Below, piece by piece: positions 10,460 through 18,920 of a stretch of 64,000 nt of DNA. Below the pieces are notes generated by a model, which was not told the origin of the DNA, did no database searches, and was given only the letters and a program-made list of their open reading frames with translations. Source of the DNA: Bradymonas sediminis (GTDB lineage Bacteria; Myxococcota_A; Bradymonadia; Bradymonadales; Bradymonadaceae); NCBI RefSeq assembly GCF_003258315.1, contig NZ_CP030032.1, positions 2,643,804 through 2,707,803 on the forward strand, read 5' to 3'. Position numbers and translations under genes: made by a program. Each line of letters starts with the position of its first letter. Position 1 is the stretch's first letter.

Positions 10460-12862
10460 TTATCGAATCGAGCGAATCTTCTCGAGCTGATTGCGATGAC
10501 CATGCTCTTCATAATAGCTGGCAAGAAGGCGCAGCACGCGCTGCGGGGTGCTGGCGAGCTCGGAGCTGCGCGAAAGCCGCACGATCTCGCGGTCGCGCTG
10601 GGCCATCGCCTCCAAGATCTCCTCGTTGCTCCCTTCGGTCACATAGAGGGACTCGGGCAGGCGAAGCAGACGCCCTTCCTCGGCGCTGCGCGTCAGCGAA
10701 CCGAAGACCGCGGAGTCCGACCCGCCGTAGCCGTATTGGGTGCGCAACTCGCTGCGGACCTCGCGCGGATAAGCGGCGCCGTAGTCCCCGACGATCTGGC
10801 CGATCGCGGTGCGCAGCACGTGCTGGCTTTCGCTGCCGGTGTCGCGAGCGACCAACTCACCCGGCCCGCAGACGACCTTCTCATGCTCGCGCAGCAGGCC
10901 CCAGAGCAAACCGGAGCCATATTCGCGAATCGCCAACCCGCGCGCTTCGGCCATCTCGCTGAGCTCGCTGAGCAAATCCGCGCAGGACATCGGCGTGCCG
11001 TCGGCCGGCAGCGTGTCATGAACCGCGTCGAGCAGGCGAACCCGCCGGTTCTCACTGAGCCCGACGAAGGAAAGATGCACGAAGCGATTATTGCCCATAT
11101 TCAGCGAGAACGGCGCCGACAAAAGCGTCGTATAGATGGACATTCGATGGTAGTCGATTCCCTCGGGCAGCAGGTCGATGACGTCTTCGACCGTCAGCGG
11201 CGCGCTCGCTTCGACCAGCACGGTCTCCACGCGGTCGGCCAGCGTTTTGCCGCTCTCCTCGAAGGTCGCCGCGTGGGCCACCAGGTAGGTATTCTTAAAG
11301 GTCAGCACGTCCGAATGCCGGCTCAACGCGTCCTTGAGCAGATACGGCGTCAAGCCCTCTTCGGTCTTGCCAAGCTCGTCCAATTCGCCCAGCAGATATT
11401 TGGTGCTGATCTGGCCGGACTCGCCGTGCAGGCGCTTGACGCACCACTGCACGACCGAATCCAGGGCGTCCAGCGAAATCGGCAACGCGCTGGCGTGGAC
11501 ATAGGTGCCGCGCTCGATGGTATAGATATCCTCATGGCGATGCAGCAGGCCGTTTAGGGCGCGCTCGCTGATCTCATTGATCCCGTGCTCGTGCTGCTCG
11601 AAGGACTCCAGGCGGGTCAGGATTTCCTGCGCGCTCATGGGACTGGCGACGTCCTCCAGGACGTTGGCCACGTGGTCACTGCGGCGAGCCCAGGGGTTCT
11701 TGATCGAGCGGGACTTGCCGATATCGACCTCCCAGGCGACCTGGAAGAGATGGGTAAGCCCGGCGCGGTCCATGCGCAATCCGGCGCGATGCGAGAAGTT
11801 CTTGACCTGCTCAAAGGGCAGGACCGCCCGGCCGGTCTCGACAATCGCGTCGCGCAAGCGGCGCAGCTTGATGTCGATCTCGCTCTGGTGCAGCGAGGTA
11901 ATAAAGACCCCCTGCCAGATCCGGAACTCCACGAGCCCTGCCAGATGCAGCGCGAAGAGAATGCGGTGCAAGTCGTTGATCTCGGTCAACTCCGTGACGC
12001 GATCCGCGGGCAACAGGCCACCGGCCTTCTCTGCCGCCTCGACCACCGGCTCTAAGAGCACCTCGGCCTCGGGCCGAAAATGATAACTCAGGGTCTCCAC
12101 CAGGGTGTCGAAGCGGGCCTGGATGGCCTGGAAGCTGACGTCATAATCATCGCCGATATCCCCGAAGGTATCGCCCACGAAGAAGCGGCGCTCCACGATA
12201 TCGCGGTCACTCTCCTCCAGGGTGTCCAGGGCCTGCTCGATCAGGTCGTGCAGGTTCTCCGGGCGACCGCGGTCGCCGAAGAGATAGGCGTCGAGGCCGT
12301 GGTTCGCGATGGTCTCCAAAATCTCATGCACTCGCGTGAGGGTCTTGGGGCCGAAGTTGGGCAGCCGGCCCAGCTCGCCGCGCTCAAACGCGTTGACCAG
12401 GTCTCGCACCGAGGTATAGCCGACACTCTCGAACGCGCCGCGCGCGCGCGTCGGCAGGACGCGAAGAACCCGCTCCCACGGCTCATCCATACCCACGCCG
12501 CTCTTCCCCAGACGGTCGCTCAACAGCTGGGTTTCGCTCGCCTCGCTAAGCCCCTGGCTCGAGAACGCAAGTTCGTTGCGCGCGCGCACCTTCAGGTCGC
12601 CGATTACGTCGATCTTCTTGGCCCCGACGCCGCGCGCGTCGCGCAGCACCGTCTCGCTAAGCTCGAGCAGGTCTCCCACCGTTCCCACTTCAAAACGTTC
12701 CAGAACATTCTGAATCAACGTCGGCGGATTTAGTACCGAGACCGGCACATAGAATGCTCCTTCGGGCACACCTCCCGTGAATTCAGCATCGTCTGAGACC
12801 TGAAATCCGGAGTCATGTTTCGATGAAGCGCTACTGGATTCGTGCTTGCCGTTGGCTGTCAT
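10460..12862 (-). CDS. Alpha-CTD-like / sigma-region-4-like / winged-helix fusion protein
   Basis: The N-terminal third holds two helix-hairpin-helix modules resembling the RNA polymerase alpha-subunit C-terminal domain (about 40-95, with VGDLLELSE then GVGAKKIDVI; and about 128-186, with LPNFGPKTLTRV). Next is a sigma-70 region-4-like helix-turn-helix (about 205-260: LEESDRDIVERRFF). The rest (about 265-800) contains several predicted winged-helix segments near 400-455 (ending RGTYVHA), 545-600 and 684-750, reminiscent of HARE-HTH domains. There is no catalytic domain and no core-binding sigma region 2. It is probably a nucleoid or transcription-associated DNA-binding protein. Domain calls come from motif reading only; the function is unknown. 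Related architectures exist in bacteria, as far as I recall from domain surveys. Confidence 0.72.
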   Translation of the reverse strand: MTANGKHESSSASSKHDSGFQVSDDAEFTGGVPEGAFYVPVSVLNPPTLIQNVLERFEVGTVGDLLELSETVLRDARGVGAKKIDVIGDLKVRARNELAFSSQGLSEASETQLLSDRLGKSGVGMDEPWERVLRVLPTRARGAFESVGYTSVRDLVNAFERGELGRLPNFGPKTLTRVHEILETIANHGLDAYLFGDRGRPENLHDLIEQALDTLEESDRDIVERRFFVGDTFGDIGDDYDVSFQAIQARFDTLVETLSYHFRPEAEVLLEPVVEAAEKAGGLLPADRVTELTEINDLHRILFALHLAGLVEFRIWQGVFITSLHQSEIDIKLRRLRDAIVETGRAVLPFEQVKNFSHRAGLRMDRAGLTHLFQVAWEVDIGKSRSIKNPWARRSDHVANVLEDVASPMSAQEILTRLESFEQHEHGINEISERALNGLLHRHEDIYTIERGTYVHASALPISLDALDSVVQWCVKRLHGESGQISTKYLLGELDELGKTEEGLTPYLLKDALSRHSDVLTFKNTYLVAHAATFEESGKTLADRVETVLVEASAPLTVEDVIDLLPEGIDYHRMSIYTTLLSAPFSLNMGNNRFVHLSFVGLSENRRVRLLDAVHDTLPADGTPMSCADLLSELSEMAEARGLAIREYGSGLLWGLLREHEKVVCGPGELVARDTGSESQHVLRTAIGQIVGDYGAAYPREVRSELRTQYGYGGSDSAVFGSLTRSAEEGRLLRLPESLYVTEGSNEEILEAMAQRDREIVRLSRSSELASTPQRVLRLLASYYEEHGHRNQLEKIRSIR

Positions 12863-13275
12863 TGTCTAAATCACCGTCAATTAGGGAACTACCCAGGTGG
12901 GCTTATTTATATCGCCCAACTATTTTTATCATGTCGCGCAGTGTTCGCGGCCTGATACCTTCATCTACTGCAAGGTTACTGAGCCAGTTTTATCGGGGTG
13001 CTTTCACGAGCATTACCCGAAACTGTCCAAGATTTACAGCATCCAACGCGCCAGCACCAGAGCTTTTTTAGTTTTAACTGCTCCGCAACCCAGCGCAAAC
13101 ACTTTCCACTATGCAGCAGCAAAATATTCCAGCGCTAAATTTTCTTATTGAGACGCGCCCCTGACATCGTTTTCAAGCCAGCCAGCCACTTCTAATGATA
13201 GAGAATGGTCGCGCCAGCTCATCTACAAAATAAGCATTTCCTGCCTTACAAACACCCTTAGCTCTCGAATTCGCG

Positions 13276-13304
13276 TCGACTTTCTGATTGAGTATCAAAG
13301 TCGA
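13276..13304. promoter_or_regulatory. Inverted repeat TCGACTTT-N13-AAAGTCGA
   Basis: Perfect 8-bp arms, about 105 bp upstream of the hydrolase ATG and upstream of the proposed -10 element. It could be an activator site or a cruciform. Confidence 0.4.
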
Positions 13305-13337
13305 ACTCGTTAATGTGTTTAACAGTGGCTTTTATTC

Positions 13338-13367
13338 GATAATTTCTTTTTGATATCCCAGATATCA
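13338..13367 (+). promoter_or_regulatory. -10-like element overlapped downstream by a palindrome
   Basis: GATAAT (13338-13343; five of six -10 bases) is followed by a perfect palindrome with arms TGATATC (13351-13357) and GATATCA (13361-13367) placed at the expected transcription start. The arrangement is that of a repressor operator. No good -35 is visible 17 bp upstream. The ATG is 40 bp further on. Confidence 0.4.
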
Positions 13368-13407
13368 TCGCCACGACTCCCAGATAACCCTTATTTCAAG
13401 CGACATT

Positions 13408-14712
13408 ATGCCTTCCACCCCCTTTTCAAAGCATATCTTCTTTATTCTCGTCGCGGTCTCTTTTTCACTCGTGCCCAGCGGTTGCGGGTCGGATACGGAT
13501 GATAAGAATACGAGTCCAGCGGATACCTACTCGGCGGACGTCGCCGGCGACGGCGAGGGGGACGAAGACGCAACGGTTGCCGATGGGGGGGCGGCGGACG
13601 CCGACGCGCAGCTCGAAGAACCGCTGCCGCCCCGCCCCTGGTCGGTGAGCGAGCCGGGGCCCTACCAGGTTGGGTATACTCAGCGCGAGGTGATTTATGA
13701 CGCGCGCGGCACCGATGAGCCGCGCGAGTTGCGCCTGGCGGTCTGGTACCCCACCACCGACGTCGAAGGCCAGGAGTCGCGCTATTGGGAGCGCATCAAG
13801 CGCAAAGAGGCGTTCCGAGACGCGAGCATCGCCATCGACCCCGCCGAGCCCGCGCCGCTGCTCGTCTTCTCCCACGGCAACGCGGCGATGGCCGAGCAGA
13901 GCTATTTTATGGCCGAGTTCTTCGCCAGCCACGGCTGGGTGATCGTGGCGCCGGACCATCAGGGCAACACCCTGCTGGACACCGTGGGCGCGATCGACCT
14001 GACCTCGGCGGTCTTTCGCTCGCAGGACATCACCGCGGTGCTCGACTATGTGCTCGGATTTGACGCCGAAGAGCCGCTATATGGGGCCATCGACGCAGAG
14101 AAGATCGTTTTGTCCGGCCATAGCTTCGGCGGATTCACCTCGCTTGCCAGCAGCGGCGCGACCTTCGCGGTCGACGAGTTAATCGCCTTTTGTGAGGTCG
14201 ATGACGACAACTTCTGCGAGATTCTGGAGGGGCGCGAGGATTGGAGCGATATTTTGCGCGACGGCTTTTATGACGCACGCATCAAGGTCTCGATTCCCCA
14301 GGCGCCCGGCGGGTACCAGGCGTTTCGCGGCGGACTGGCCAACATCCAGATGCCAACCCTGCTGATGACCGGGCGCATGGACAACACCCTGAAGCCCGAC
14401 GAAGAAGGCAACCCCATCTGGGCGAATATGAGCGGCTCGCAACACCTGCGCGTCGACGTCCTAAAGGCCGGCCACTTCACCTTCTCGAATATGTGCGCCC
14501 TGGTCGGCGGGACGATCGATGAGCTAAAAAATGACGGCTGCAGCCCCGACTTTATCGACGTTGAGTTGGGCTACGAGATCATCAACGCCTACTCCCTGGC
14601 CTTTGCGCGCGCCCACCTATTTGGGGACACCTCGGCCGACGCGCTGCTGAGCGGCGAAGACACACGTTACGCGGATTCGGTCGAGCTGATGCGACTCGAA
14701 GATACGCCCTGA
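13408..14712 (+). CDS. Secreted or lipid-anchored alpha/beta hydrolase (PAF-acetylhydrolase-like)
   Basis: A hydrophobic leader ends in a weak lipobox-like VPSGC (Pro at -3 is atypical), followed by an Asp/Glu/Ala-rich linker to about residue 75. The hydrolase core starts with an LAVWYPTTD strand. It has an oxyanion-type VFSHGN, the nucleophile elbow GHSFGG and a late AGHFTF that supplies the catalytic His; the Asp is probably in MTGRMD. The layout suits the platelet-activating-factor acetylhydrolase/chlorophyllase-like group of esterases. Three Cys after the elbow may form disulphides, as expected outside the cytoplasm. It has its own upstream regulatory region and ends at a strong terminator. 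The substrate cannot be told. Confidence 0.85.
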   Translation: MPSTPFSKHIFFILVAVSFSLVPSGCGSDTDDKNTSPADTYSADVAGDGEGDEDATVADGGAADADAQLEEPLPPRPWSVSEPGPYQVGYTQREVIYDARGTDEPRELRLAVWYPTTDVEGQESRYWERIKRKEAFRDASIAIDPAEPAPLLVFSHGNAAMAEQSYFMAEFFASHGWVIVAPDHQGNTLLDTVGAIDLTSAVFRSQDITAVLDYVLGFDAEEPLYGAIDAEKIVLSGHSFGGFTSLASSGATFAVDELIAFCEVDDDNFCEILEGREDWSDILRDGFYDARIKVSIPQAPGGYQAFRGGLANIQMPTLLMTGRMDNTLKPDEEGNPIWANMSGSQHLRVDVLKAGHFTFSNMCALVGGTIDELKNDGCSPDFIDVELGYEIINAYSLAFARAHLFGDTSADALLSGEDTRYADSVELMRLEDTP

Positions 14713-14723
14713 ATCCGCACAAT

Positions 14724-14750
14724 AAAAAAGGCGCCGCCAGGCGCCCTTTT
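14724..14750. terminator. Intrinsic terminator between convergent genes
   Basis: Stem AAAAGGCGCC / GGCGCCCTTTT around GCCA, with A/T tracts on both sides. It terminates the hydrolase gene on the plus strand and may also act on the minus-strand gene that ends at 14754. Confidence 0.8.
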
Positions 14751-14753
14751 ACC

Positions 14754-15200
14754 CTAAGCGTCCTTCTTGGACGCTTTTTTTGTGCCCGGCGGCTGCGGCA
14801 CCGGCAGCTTAATGCGCGGCACCTCCGCCGCGCTCATGCACGACTCCGCCACCGACTCACTGGCAAGGTCGAGGACCGAATCCAGCGAAACCTCGACCTC
14901 ATCGAGCTCATCCTGGCACACGATCTCGACCCCATCGGCGCGAATCTCCAGGCGCCAGTCATCGCCCGTAATTTGCTGGGCGTGTCGCAACGCCTGCTGG
15001 AGTTCGCGCACGAAATCGCTGTCCGCGATGCTCGCCAGATACCCGCGCACTTGCGCGCCCTGGGATGTGCGCAAGGTCGGGCTTTCGATCTTCTTAGCAC
15101 CTTCCTTTTCAGCCAGCGCCGCCTCCAAATCCCCCTCGGCCCCCCTATCATTCCTATTATTCTTAAGCTCGTCTTCTTCTTTTTGGATCATTTCGGTCAT
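14754..15200 (-). CDS. Small acidic protein of unknown function
   Basis: I do not recognise this 148-residue cytoplasmic protein. It begins with a charged, probably helical stretch (Glu/Asp/Asn/Lys-rich, residues 1-40), has a more ordered middle (about 45-115: YLASIADSDFVRELQQAL, then DWRLEIRADGVEIV) and ends in a Pro then Lys-rich tail. There is no signal peptide. The coding potential looks real and no better frame overlaps it. Its last codons form a GC hairpin with a run of seven T on the plus strand (about 14756-14782). No operon partner. Confidence 0.55.
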   Translation of the reverse strand: MTEMIQKEEDELKNNRNDRGAEGDLEAALAEKEGAKKIESPTLRTSQGAQVRGYLASIADSDFVRELQQALRHAQQITGDDWRLEIRADGVEIVCQDELDEVEVSLDSVLDLASESVAESCMSAAEVPRIKLPVPQPPGTKKASKKDA

Positions 15201-15363
15201 CAGCTACCTCGCCTGACAGGGGCACGACTCAAATACATCACCCCCTAAGTTCTAGAATGTGCGCGCCGCCCAAACATAGGACTCGAGCGAAACCGGCACT
15301 CCGTGATGACGGAACGCATCCCCTGTCTTGCGCGCCCCAAAAGGTCCCGACCACCCAACCGCC

Positions 15364-16662
15364 CTAACCCACGCCCATGATGCGGACCAATACGAGTGAT
15401 AGGTCTTCCCAAAAGGTGATCACCATCAGGGTCCCAAGCAATAGCGCGAGGAAAGGAAGTACGGTTTTGCACAGATAAACCACGGGCTTATCGAAGGCCA
15501 AAGAGCCGATAAACAGGTTCAGCCCCACCGGCGGGGTGATATAGCCAATCTCGAGGTTGGCAAGGAAAATAATCCCCAGGTGTACCGGGTCGACGCCATA
15601 TTCCAGCGCCACCGGCGTGATCAGCGGGACCACCACGGCGATGGCGCTGAAGATATCCATCATAAACCCGACGATGAGCAAAAAGATCGTCAGCACGATT
15701 AAGAAGGTCGTCTTGGAGTGGATATACACCTGGATAAACGCCAGGATTTTCATCGGAACTTCTTCCTGGATCAAGAAGTTCGTCAGCCCCATCGCCACGC
15801 CCAGAATGACCAGGATCGCCCCGACCATCACCATCGCCTCGTGGATGACCGTGGCCAGGTCCTCGCGCGGGGTGTCGTCGGCAAAGATGGCGATATCCTT
15901 GAAGATAAATACCTCCACAATCAGCACATAGAGCGCGGCAATCGCCGACGCCTCGGCCACCGTGACGAAGCCGCCGTAGATGCTCACGAGCACCACCACC
16001 GGCACCATCATCTCCCACTTCGCCTCCCACAGGGCGTCCATCGCGGGTTTCATCTCAAATTTGGTGCGCGCGACCTTGGAGCGGCGCGCCGTAAAGACCG
16101 CGTATCCGCCGAGCACCGTGACCATCAACATCCCCGGCAGCACCCCGGCCACGAAGAGCTTGTCGATGCTCGTCATCGCCACGATGCCGTACAAAATAAT
16201 CGGCAGCGACGGCGGAAAGAGCAGGCCAATCGAGCCGCTCGATGTGATCAGCCCGTGGCTAAACTCCTCGGGATACCCGTCGGCCACCATCATCGGAAAG
16301 AGCAGCCCGCCCAGCGCCACGATGGTCACGCCCGAGGCGCCGGTAAAGGTCGTAAAGAACGCGCAGGACGCGATCACCACAATCGCCAACCCGCCCGGCA
16401 TCCAGCCCAACAGCGCGTCGCTGACCCGCACCAGGCGGTCGGCCGCGTTGCTCTTGGCCATCAAAAACCCGGCGAAGGTGAACAGCGGAATCGTGATCAA
16501 ATGCGGGCTCGTCGCGAGCTTATAATTCTCCTCGCTGAGCACCACGAGCGCGGTGTCCGCGCCCGAAAAAAGCACGATGGCCAGGCCGGCAAGAATCACA
16601 AAGAGCGGCGCTCCGAAGAAGGCCAACACCAATAATAACACACCGAGTAGCGCGCTGATCAT
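15364..16662 (-). CDS. dctM: TRAP transporter large permease (DctM/TatM)
   Basis: The 432-residue protein is uniformly hydrophobic, with about 12 membrane segments and family landmarks such as PLFTFAGFLMAKS, the GxSGxT-like TGASGVT and the C-terminal EIGYITPPVGLNLF. It is the sodium-coupled transport subunit of a tripartite ATP-independent periplasmic transporter. Its ATG overlaps the dctQ stop as ATGA and is preceded by GGAGG, so the two are translationally coupled. With dctQ, dctP and tatT upstream it completes one transporter. The substrate is unknown; TRAP systems commonly take up organic acids. Confidence 0.95.
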   Translation of the reverse strand: MISALLGVLLLVLAFFGAPLFVILAGLAIVLFSGADTALVVLSEENYKLATSPHLITIPLFTFAGFLMAKSNAADRLVRVSDALLGWMPGGLAIVVIASCAFFTTFTGASGVTIVALGGLLFPMMVADGYPEEFSHGLITSSGSIGLLFPPSLPIILYGIVAMTSIDKLFVAGVLPGMLMVTVLGGYAVFTARRSKVARTKFEMKPAMDALWEAKWEMMVPVVVLVSIYGGFVTVAEASAIAALYVLIVEVFIFKDIAIFADDTPREDLATVIHEAMVMVGAILVILGVAMGLTNFLIQEEVPMKILAFIQVYIHSKTTFLIVLTIFLLIVGFMMDIFSAIAVVVPLITPVALEYGVDPVHLGIIFLANLEIGYITPPVGLNLFIGSLAFDKPVVYLCKTVLPFLALLLGTLMVITFWEDLSLVLVRIMGVG

Positions 16663-17741
16663 GAGGCACCTCCTTGCATGGCACTCGCCTCGCCGGGCAG
16701 GTCGCCCTCCTCGGGCTCTTGCGGAAAATCATTGTCCATAACGCGTTTGACCGACTCGAAGACGCGCACCAAAAAGTGCAGACCGATAAGCCCCCAACCG
16801 ATCGGAAAAATGAGCTGGAATTGCCATTGAGTGATCCAGGGAATCACCTGTTGGGGAAACTCGATCCCCAGCTTCACCAGGTCCATGCCCGACACGGCGA
16901 GCAACGCGCACACCACCACGGCGGCCGCGCTGGTAATCGCCTGGCCGACCTCGAACGCGCGTCCCTTGAGCATCTTTCCGAAGATATCGATCGTAATATG
17001 ATTGCGCTGGCGCGCGGCGAGCATCGCGCCGAGGAAGCCGCAGATGATGACGAGTTGGCGCAAGAGGCTGTCGATCCAGCTAAATTTGAGCGCGTCGATA
17101 AGCCCGACGATCATCGCCGAGACCGAGCCATCTTCGGGCGGGCCGCCCGGGACCTCTGTGGGGGTAAGCAGCTCGACCGCGCGCGGCTCAGGGGCCGGCG
17201 CCTCGTCGAGATTGGCAGCCGCAGACTCGACCTCCTCGACTTCATCGTCGCCGAAGCCTCCACCAAATCCGCCGCCGAAACCCTCTTCGACCTCTTCACC
17301 TTCATCGCCAAACCCACCGCCAAATCCGCCGCCGAAGTCGTTGGAATCAGCGACTTCTTCTTCGGCCGAATCATCCGCGGAGTCGTCTCCGAACCCACCT
17401 CCGAATCCACCGGCGAAGTCGTTGGATTCGTCGACTTCTTCTGCAGCCAAATCCTCCGCGGCGTCGTCGCCGAAACCGCCGCCAAACCCACCGCCGAAGT
17501 CATCGGCATCCTCGCCGATCAACTCTTCCGCACCGCCCTGCTCGGCCGGCGTATCTTCGGGGGTATCGAGCATCACCACCGGCGGCCCGCTGACCATCAG
17601 CTTATTTTGCCAGGGCACGAGCAGGTTGCGATAGAAGACGTTATATGCCGCCAGGAGCAACATACCGATCACGAATAAGACGAGCAGACCGCGCTCCACG
17701 CGCATCAGACCATCTTCGAATTTCAACAGCGCTTTGAGCAT
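16659..17741 (-). CDS. dctQ: TRAP transporter small permease (DctQ) with acidic Gly/Phe repeat insert
   Basis: The ends look like an ordinary four-helix DctQ: helix 1 at about 14-37, then helices from about 208 to 335 with the family's RQRNHITIDIF segment. Between helices 1 and 2 is an insert of about 155 residues (50-205), rich in Gly, Phe, Asp and Glu, built from a 27-residue tandem unit (see repeat entry). Usual DctQ proteins are about 160-200 residues; this one is 360. Start: ATG at 17741; an in-frame TTG at 17750 lies in the T-tract of the upstream terminator and is less likely. In known TRAP topology the helix 1-2 loop faces the periplasm, where DctP docks, so the insert may affect docking or bind cations (inference). 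Confidence 0.88.
   Translation of the reverse strand: MLKALLKFEDGLMRVERGLLVLFVIGMLLLAAYNVFYRNLLVPWQNKLMVSGPPVVMLDTPEDTPAEQGGAEELIGEDADDFGGGFGGGFGDDAAEDLAAEEVDESNDFAGGFGGGFGDDSADDSAEEEVADSNDFGGGFGGGFGDEGEEVEEGFGGGFGGGFGDDEVEEVESAAANLDEAPAPEPRAVELLTPTEVPGGPPEDGSVSAMIVGLIDALKFSWIDSLLRQLVIICGFLGAMLAARQRNHITIDIFGKMLKGRAFEVGQAITSAAAVVVCALLAVSGMDLVKLGIEFPQQVIPWITQWQFQLIFPIGWGLIGLHFLVRVFESVKRVMDNDFPQEPEEGDLPGEASAMQGGAS
17241..17501 (-). repeat. 81-bp (27-residue) tandem repeat inside dctQ
   Basis: The encoded unit starts at DFGGGFGGGFGDD and recurs every 27 residues (Asp81, Asp108, Asp135 of DctQ); a shorter fourth GFGGGFGGGFGDD block starts at about 154. The spacers between Gly/Phe blocks are Asp/Glu/Ala/Ser-rich. 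The DNA repeats are imperfect but clear, so copy number could vary between strains. Confidence 0.85.
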
Positions 17742-17751
17742 AATATCCAAT

Positions 17752-17779
17752 AAAAACGCCCGCCGAGGACCGGCGGGCG
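17752..17779 (-). terminator. Terminator between dctP and dctQ
   Basis: Perfect 9-bp stem (CGCCCGCCG / CGGCGGGCG) followed on the minus strand by TTTTT. It lies between dctP and dctQM within what is otherwise one operon. It probably makes partial termination, so that the binding protein is produced in excess of the permeases. Confidence 0.82.
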
Positions 17780-17813
17780 GCCGGAATAGGTGACCGAGGG
17801 ATTCGAGGCGATA

Positions 17814-18872
17814 TTAACGCACGTCCTTAAGGTGGCCGTACATCTCGTCGACCAATTCTTTGGGGAAGAGCTTGCCGGTGAGTCGCTTGCGCGCCTCTTC
17901 GGCCATGGCGGTCCAGGCTTTCATATCGGTCGGCTCGACCGTCTTGATGCCGGATTTACCGATGGTCTTGATGGCCTGGGCGTTGTCCTTTCGGATCTGC
18001 GAGAGCAAGACCTTGCCTTCTTTTTCGAAGGCGTCGAGCACGATCTTGCGCTGGTTCTCGGAGAGCTTCTCGAGGGATTTTTCGCTGATAATCACGCCAC
18101 CGATGACCACGGCCAGGCGCAGGTTCGTGACGAATTTGGCCTGGGTGTACCACTGCAGCGCGACCGCGCCGTAGGGGGAGTTCAAGAAGGTGTTGATAAC
18201 GCCGGTTTGCAGACTCGACAGCACGTCCGGGACCCCGAGGGCGACCGCGTTAATCTTGGCCGCCTTCATGACCTCTTTGGTCACCGGGTCGGTGTCCCAA
18301 ACCCAGGGCTTCGTCTGGCGCAAATCGGACGGCTTTTTGACCGGCGTCTGGGTGAAGAGATAGTTGAAGCCGACATCGCCCCAGGTCAGCAGGCGAAAGC
18401 CCTTGGCCCCCAGAATCCCCTGGAAGGTGCCCGACATCTTGTCGCGCACATAGTCGAGCTCTTTATAGTTTTTGAAGGTCAATGGAAGCTGCAGGACGAG
18501 CAACTTCTCGTCGATATGGCCGAGGCCAACGCTGGTCACCGCGGCGCCGTCGAGCTGGCCGGTGCGCATCTTTCGCACCATCGCGGACTCATCGCCCATC
18601 ACCCCGCCGGCATAAAATTTAAGCTTAATCTTGCCGCCACTTTCTTTGGCGATGGTGCGCTTGGCGGCCTCAAAGGACTTCATCCAACTCGACCCTTTGG
18701 GCGCGAGGCTCGCGATGCGAAGCGTGTGGGAGGTCTCTTCTTTTTCGGCCGCCTTCGCGTCGGCGCCGCCCTCCTGGGCGCTGAGCGTGCCGACCCCAAA
18801 AAAGAGCCCGACTAAGGCCATCGTGAGAATCAGCGTGAGGCGGCGAGTTATCGAAAATGCGCTGGCGTTCAT
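17814..18872 (-). CDS. dctP: TRAP transporter substrate-binding protein (DctP/TatP)
   Basis: The 352-residue protein has a signal peptide (cleavage near LSA|Q) and a DctP-family periplasmic binding fold: LRIASLAPKGSSWMKSFE at the start, KFYAGGVMGDESAMVRKMRTG in the first lobe, a TQTPVKKPSDLR segment with the family's usual selectivity region, and the long cross-lobe helix towards the C-terminus. The ATG at 18872 is chosen over the in-frame 18920 because AGGAG sits five bases before it and the signal peptide then starts properly. The gene lies 48 bp downstream of the TatT lipoprotein gene. In treponemes such binding proteins (TatP) associate with TatT; the same pairing is likely here. Confidence 0.93.
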   Translation of the reverse strand: MNASAFSITRRLTLILTMALVGLFFGVGTLSAQEGGADAKAAEKEETSHTLRIASLAPKGSSWMKSFEAAKRTIAKESGGKIKLKFYAGGVMGDESAMVRKMRTGQLDGAAVTSVGLGHIDEKLLVLQLPLTFKNYKELDYVRDKMSGTFQGILGAKGFRLLTWGDVGFNYLFTQTPVKKPSDLRQTKPWVWDTDPVTKEVMKAAKINAVALGVPDVLSSLQTGVINTFLNSPYGAVALQWYTQAKFVTNLRLAVVIGGVIISEKSLEKLSENQRKIVLDAFEKEGKVLLSQIRKDNAQAIKTIGKSGIKTVEPTDMKAWTAMAEEARKRLTGKLFPKELVDEMYGHLKDVR

Positions 18873-18920
18873 GGTCACTCCTGCGATGCGATTAATGAGG
18901 CGTTGGGCAAAAATTATCAC

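Larger units (their letters stand above)
12863..13407. other. 545-bp AT-richer intergenic region with operator-like repeats
   Basis: No convincing gene: the short open frames have poor codon use and no ribosome-binding sites. The region is clearly more AT-rich than the genes on either side. It carries the divergent promoters of the 800-residue regulator and the secreted hydrolase. Two inverted repeats near the hydrolase end are listed separately. Confidence 0.6.

Noticed and set aside
12897-13151. Small gene in the gap before the secreted hydrolase
   Set aside because: No ribosome-binding site, odd composition and no family resemblance.
14756-14782. Hairpin AAGCGTCC/GGACGCTT with seven T as a second plus-strand terminator
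   Set aside because: It encodes the Lys-rich C-terminus and stop of the minus-strand gene 14754-15200; the terminator at 14724-14750 already explains the end of the hydrolase gene. It may still help but is not listed as a separate terminator.
15718-16635. Plus-strand His/Arg-rich open frame opposite dctM
   Set aside because: Antisense shadow of a well-conserved permease; extreme His/Gln/Arg content is typical of such shadows.
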